A stretch of 64,000 nt of DNA, taken from Siphonodentalium dalli. Its lineage: Eukaryota > Mollusca > Scaphopoda > Gadilida > Siphonodentaliidae. Under the pieces are notes generated by a model that was given only the letters and a program-made list of their open reading frames with translations, ran no database searches and was not told the origin of the DNA. Positions 59,795 through 64,000 of this stretch are shown piece by piece (the first letter of the stretch is position 1; the number at the start of each line of letters is the position of its first letter). Where the stretch lies: positions 158,801,465 through 158,865,464 of the forward strand of contig CP136068.1 in NCBI GenBank assembly GCA_032622095.1, read 5' to 3'. The position numbers were made by a program, and so were the translations under genes.

Positions 59795-62700
59795 AATTTT
59801 GTGAAAATCGATGGATTCTAATAGTTGAAAAATTGACCCAATGCCAGGGAATCTCATCAGACTTCAAATGTCTTAAAAGGACACTAAAACTTATTTCATC
59901 CAAATTGATTATATAACCAAAATGGTTGTTGCAATCTGATTTGTCAATTTTTTAAAACAGCGATAAACTGAAATGGAGTGTCATTTGACCTCAGACGTCT
60001 TTAAAAAGCAAAAATGAGCAATAAAGAGCGTTCCTTTAAACATATGTAGCAAAATTGGACAAAAGTAAAACTAGTAATGCATGGTTAATATTTTGGATAG
60101 GTGCTGTGGGCATCAAATTATTTATAAATGGGCTACTAATCAGCAATAAAGAGCTTTATTATATTCTTAAAACATAGATGTAACTTTGTCAGGAGTTATA
60201 TTTCAGCTGCTGTTTATCCCAGATACTTAATTATTTAAATGACTTGAAGGGTCGCAAATAACGCATTCTTAACATGAGCACTGATGCTACCCAGCTAAGG
60301 TTGTGCATAAAAAATTGCCCTAGGTCAAGTTTTTTTTGGTTGCTCATATTAGAGTCAATCCGGTTTACCAAGAATCAATAAATTTATGTATATATAAAAA
60401 AAATGGAAGAACTAAGTGCCATAACTCTGGTAGAAAAGATATCTGACAATCCCTACTTTTGAACTCAAATGAGATATTGTTGTGAAAGATCCATATAACC
60501 AATATGAATGGAATTTGTTGAAGTTTGTTCATGTTATCATGCCAAAGGTCATATATAACATTACAAAACTGACATACTAAGGGCTATAATTCAGGTAAAA
60601 TAAATCTTCAAACTCAATTGATATTTTCATGTGAAAGGTCCGCATAAAAAATTCCTGGTCTTTCACTGGGTCTCTACTTTATTCCAAAAAATCACGTATT
60701 GGGACGTTTTTATCTATTTTAGAGATTTTTATTTGTTCAAACATATTTATATATATTAAAAATATTCACTTTGTGGGCTTTGCAATACTAATGGGAGTGC
60801 ATGAACTAATGGTTGTGTTGTTTATATGCAGTTGTGGACTACACAAGAGTCGATAAATAATTCCAAAGAACATAACATGTTCATGTTCAAAATATTGTTT
60901 TATAGCTTTAACCAATAATAAAAAAGACGGAAGCACCCTTCAAACATGATATCAGTCTTCAACCCAGAGAACATTACGGGCATGGATTAGTATCCCTCGT
61001 CACAACTGGGCGGAGCCACTCTCCCGTATCATTCATTACGAGCATCGAGACACCAGGTGAGTGGCATCCGAAATAGTATTGTAGCCTCTTTCATACCATT
61101 TCAGTCGAGTAGAGTCACAACAGCCCTCGCACCTCGCATAGCCATTAGCCAAAAGATAATTTTATAATTTTGTGTAGTCCACTGGAGGTAAAACACACCA
61201 CTCTAGTTGTTATATGCAATGAAAAAAATATTATTTACCAAATTGCCTTAATGTTTACAAGGAAAACATACTTTTTTGCCAACAATTGCACAGAGGCTGA
61301 CATAATTTCATTATGATATTTAAAATTTGGCAATGGATAAAAATAATACCCATATAGTTTAACGAGATACAAGGCTTATTTTCACTCGTATATATAATTC
61401 ACCAAATGGGGACCTTGCTAAAGCTTGGTTCCCCATTTGGCATTTGCTGAATCATACTCGCGAAACAAACCTTGTATCTCATAAAACTGTATGGATATTC
61501 TATATTTAACCATTCAACCAACTCACCGATGCGCTGCCCGGGAGTGACAACAGTCGTACCTCTCTTCCCTTGTGTCGCTATTCTCTGGGGATGAATTACG
61601 CAGGGTAAAGATTCGCCAACAAGTAAATGTATAAGGGCAATTGAACATCATCACCAATCACCATTATCAAAAGAAAACTGTTTCCACATAAATGGGGCCG
61701 ACCTAACCAGCAAGCGACTCAATTGTTGTCAGTGATCTGACATCTGATAGTAGAGCGAGATCTCTTGGAGATCCCATTATTGTGGACAACAGCTGCAAAC
61801 GAGGTAATTGGTCCAGGTAGAGGACACCTTTAGTACCATATTGGTCAATGACATGGTACCACACGTCATTCCGAAAATTTAACAATGACTGGCAGTCTAA
61901 ATATATGATTAGATGTGTTTTAATTCATGCTAGGGACAATGATGACATAGCCATGTCGTTTTCACTAGCCATGTATATTTCACTCTAACCAAGTAACCAA
62001 GCTTGTGTGGGTATCGTGCTTTGCTTTTCCAGTATATACCAAAATCATCAAATAAAATCATAAATGTGACATCAGATTTCTCCCCTGATGTACCGTTATG
62101 AAACTACTGAAATGTGCCAAAATTGGGTATAAGACAAAACATTGAGTATGTGGCTCTTGGGTTTGGGAGAAAAATAATCCATGACCTGGGATGTGGGCAT
62201 AGAAAAATCTCATCTTCCGGACCAGCTATTGGGTCCGGACAATCGGCCGAAATATCTTGCCTCTCGGGGTGAGATCTTTCCATCCCCACACCTCAGGTCA
62301 GGATGAATAATATTATTTTTATCTCAATCTAACTTCAGCTGAACATGCACTGCGCCCATAATGTTTTGCATTCAGAATTTTTTATTTCTGGTATAGTTAC
62401 AAAGAGCTTATAAAGTCAATGAAAATGTCCCTGATTCTAATCAGATGTTCATGACATGCATGTGCTATCAACTGATACAGATGACAATCAGCCATGACAT
62501 GAGGATACACCTGTTGCGTTTTGTCAATACAAAAGAACGATCAAATTTTACATGTGTATATCACCTGGATACACATGTGTATAATCAGTTCTCATTAAAA
62601 TTAGGCTCTCAGGCTGGAATAAGCTACACATAACAGTCCTAATGAATATACACATGTAACTATAAGTCACATAACCGCCACTATAAATAGTTTATGCATG

Positions 62701-64000
62701 CAATTCCTGTTGTATAACATCAAAGCGCAGTTTTACGATTGACAGAATGTTATCTCCTGTTACTTGAATTTTGGCGAATAAGAAAAACGGGTGCTAACTG
62801 TTGAAATTCTTGGAAATACTTAATTCTATTCTCCTTGATGGCTATTATTGATAATTTCTGGACTCTTCAAATGGACACACATTAGTGTTAAATTAGTTGT
62901 AATCACAAATTTGTGAACACTGAAATAAGCATTGTGACCAGATATGACAGGAAACTTATTATGCTATTTTAGCTATGTGTCGAGAAACTCTGGAGCCGAT
63001 GAAAATCGTCAATATACTGATTGGCTTCATCACTTTACTGTTAAATGTTGTGATTGACTGACATTGATGTAAAGATTCTTGGGGATAATGGAAATACCAG
63101 ATATTTTCTTCATGAATCTTTAATGCATATATAGCTTGTTCAAGAGTGTAATTTAGTTAGAACTGTTGTATTTATGTAATACACACGCTTCACACATCTC
63201 GATGATACTGAAATTAATATATGAAATAATAGAAAAAAACTCTTCAAGGTGACATGCAACAGTTTTAGAGTGATCTGGGCCCCCACATCTGATCCCAAAA
63301 AGTGGAAAAGTGTAGGTTGTGTTTGTGTAACTACCACACTTTTCAGTTAGATGAAAATCCATCCCATATTTTATGAGTTCAAGGAATACTATTTCACATG
63401 CGGAATATCCGTGTCGCACAATAGGCCCATAGCCCCATAGGGGATAGCCCCAAAATTGTCTATTTGATCATATCAGATTTTGAAAACAATTTTGAGACAG
63501 TCCGTAAACTCTTCCTTTTCTGGTCAAATCGTATCATTGGCTCTGTATTCAATTAGAATTATAAGATATACTTTGTAAAAGAATGAATACATGTATCACT
63601 TGACTTTTCATGTTGCAGAAATATGCTATGTGTTGGTAGAAATCAACAGCGAAGGCTTTATCCTCAATCGGTGATGTGACAAAATATGGGGAGATAGCTA
63701 GGTCATTAATTTTTCGCTCAAAATGCGAAACATATCTCAAAACATTGAAATGTTACACCAAACATCACTAGATAGGAGCATTTCTAAAATATCGCATCTG
63801 ACCGAAGTGGCAACCAATTAAATTCATTATTTAGCCAAACCGGTTGCATATGTCACCTTTAACTGTAGATTAAAGATCCAAACATTTTCAACGTATTGTT
63901 CAGGTTTCTAAATCTGAGATAAATTGAACACATTGTATGCATTCAATATGTGATTACATGTTATTTTGAAAACTTTCCTGTATTAATATAAGTTTAGTTG
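59795..64000 (+). repeat. Macrosatellite unit 5, cut by window end
   Basis: 4,206 of about 5,336 bp seen. It has the C form of CAACAGCCCTCGC and lacks the extra T, like units 1 and 2. Private changes: CAGGTGAGTGG near 61055 and GATCAAATTTTAC near 62540. Confidence 0.85.
61703..61986 (-). pseudogene. LINE C-terminal relic in unit 5
   Basis: Same reading as in unit 1. Confidence 0.7.

Larger units (their letters stand above)
38449..64000 (+). repeat. 5.34-kb macrosatellite: four full units and a partial fifth
   Basis: Units start at AATTTTGTGAAAATCGATGG: 38449-43784 (5,336 bp), 43785-49120 (5,336), 49121-54457 (5,337), 54458-59794 (5,337) and 59795 to the window end (4,206 bp seen). They are head to tail and differ by only a few substitutions and short indels per unit by eye. 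The left edge is abrupt; the right edge is outside the window. No rRNA, tRNA, histone or other known tandem gene was recognised. Near-identity means recent amplification, strong gene conversion, or duplicated contigs in the assembly. Confidence 0.93.

Noticed and set aside
38449-64000. Macrosatellite as rDNA, histone or snRNA cluster
   Set aside because: No conserved rRNA, tRNA, snRNA or histone sequence was recognised in the unit on either strand.

Overview
The window looks like intergenic, transposon-rich DNA from an invertebrate animal genome, probably a marine lophotrochozoan such as a mollusc or brachiopod. It is AT-rich, has spliced genes with GT-AG introns, carries non-LTR retrotransposons and miniature inverted-repeat elements (MITEs) nested in each other, and has no bacterial-style operons. 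The phylum is an inference from the style of the repeats and cannot be proven from this sequence.

Layout. 1-1640: 3' part of a decayed non-LTR retrotransposon (LINE A). 1640-18456: an L1/Tx1-like LINE (LINE B) with AP-endonuclease, reverse transcriptase and C-terminal zinc motif. It is split by two clean insertions: a 1,067-bp hAT element (3498-4564, 8-bp target duplication, BED-finger remnant) and an 11.3-kb DNA element (Element A, 5887-17214, 37-bp perfect terminal inverted repeats, 8-bp target duplication). Element A is filled with other repeats, chiefly about ten head-to-tail units rich in TGACCTTGA/TCAAGGTCA motifs (8.68-16.4 kb). 18458-19160: a 31-bp minisatellite. 19797-20158: a second hAT fragment. 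20243 onward: first copy of a TTAA-flanked MITE family. 22120-22458: a small three-finger C2H2 reading frame in which the only two internal stops are TGA codons sitting exactly at zinc-ligand cysteines.

23441-34346 is the most interesting part (Element B, 10,906 bp). It is a DNA element bounded by 204-bp inverted repeats that I read as identical, with a TAT repeated at both flanks. The plus strand encodes a multi-exon protein whose exons join in frame (24395-24549, 26951-28886, 31518-31698, 32120-32491). It has an N-terminal Cys-rich motif and a large domain with FDN, CDGSP, PGLGH and GEGGDFVLE motifs, which I interpret as a transposase. On the opposite strand, inside its large intron, lies a two-exon gene for the second half of a MADS box joined to a PHD finger. 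One working model is that the two proteins serve the same element, the first as recombinase and the second as DNA/chromatin-binding accessory factor. Coding integrity and matching repeats suggest a young insertion.

34.35-38.45 kb is sparse flank with another TTAA MITE and an array of GGTAGTTA palindromes. 38449 to the window end is a nearly homogeneous head-to-tail array of a 5,336/5,337-bp unit (four full copies and a partial fifth). The unit has no convincing intact gene. It contains foldback hairpins, a 280-bp duplication with a coding-like frame, and on the minus strand a relic of the C-terminus of a LINE related to LINE A.
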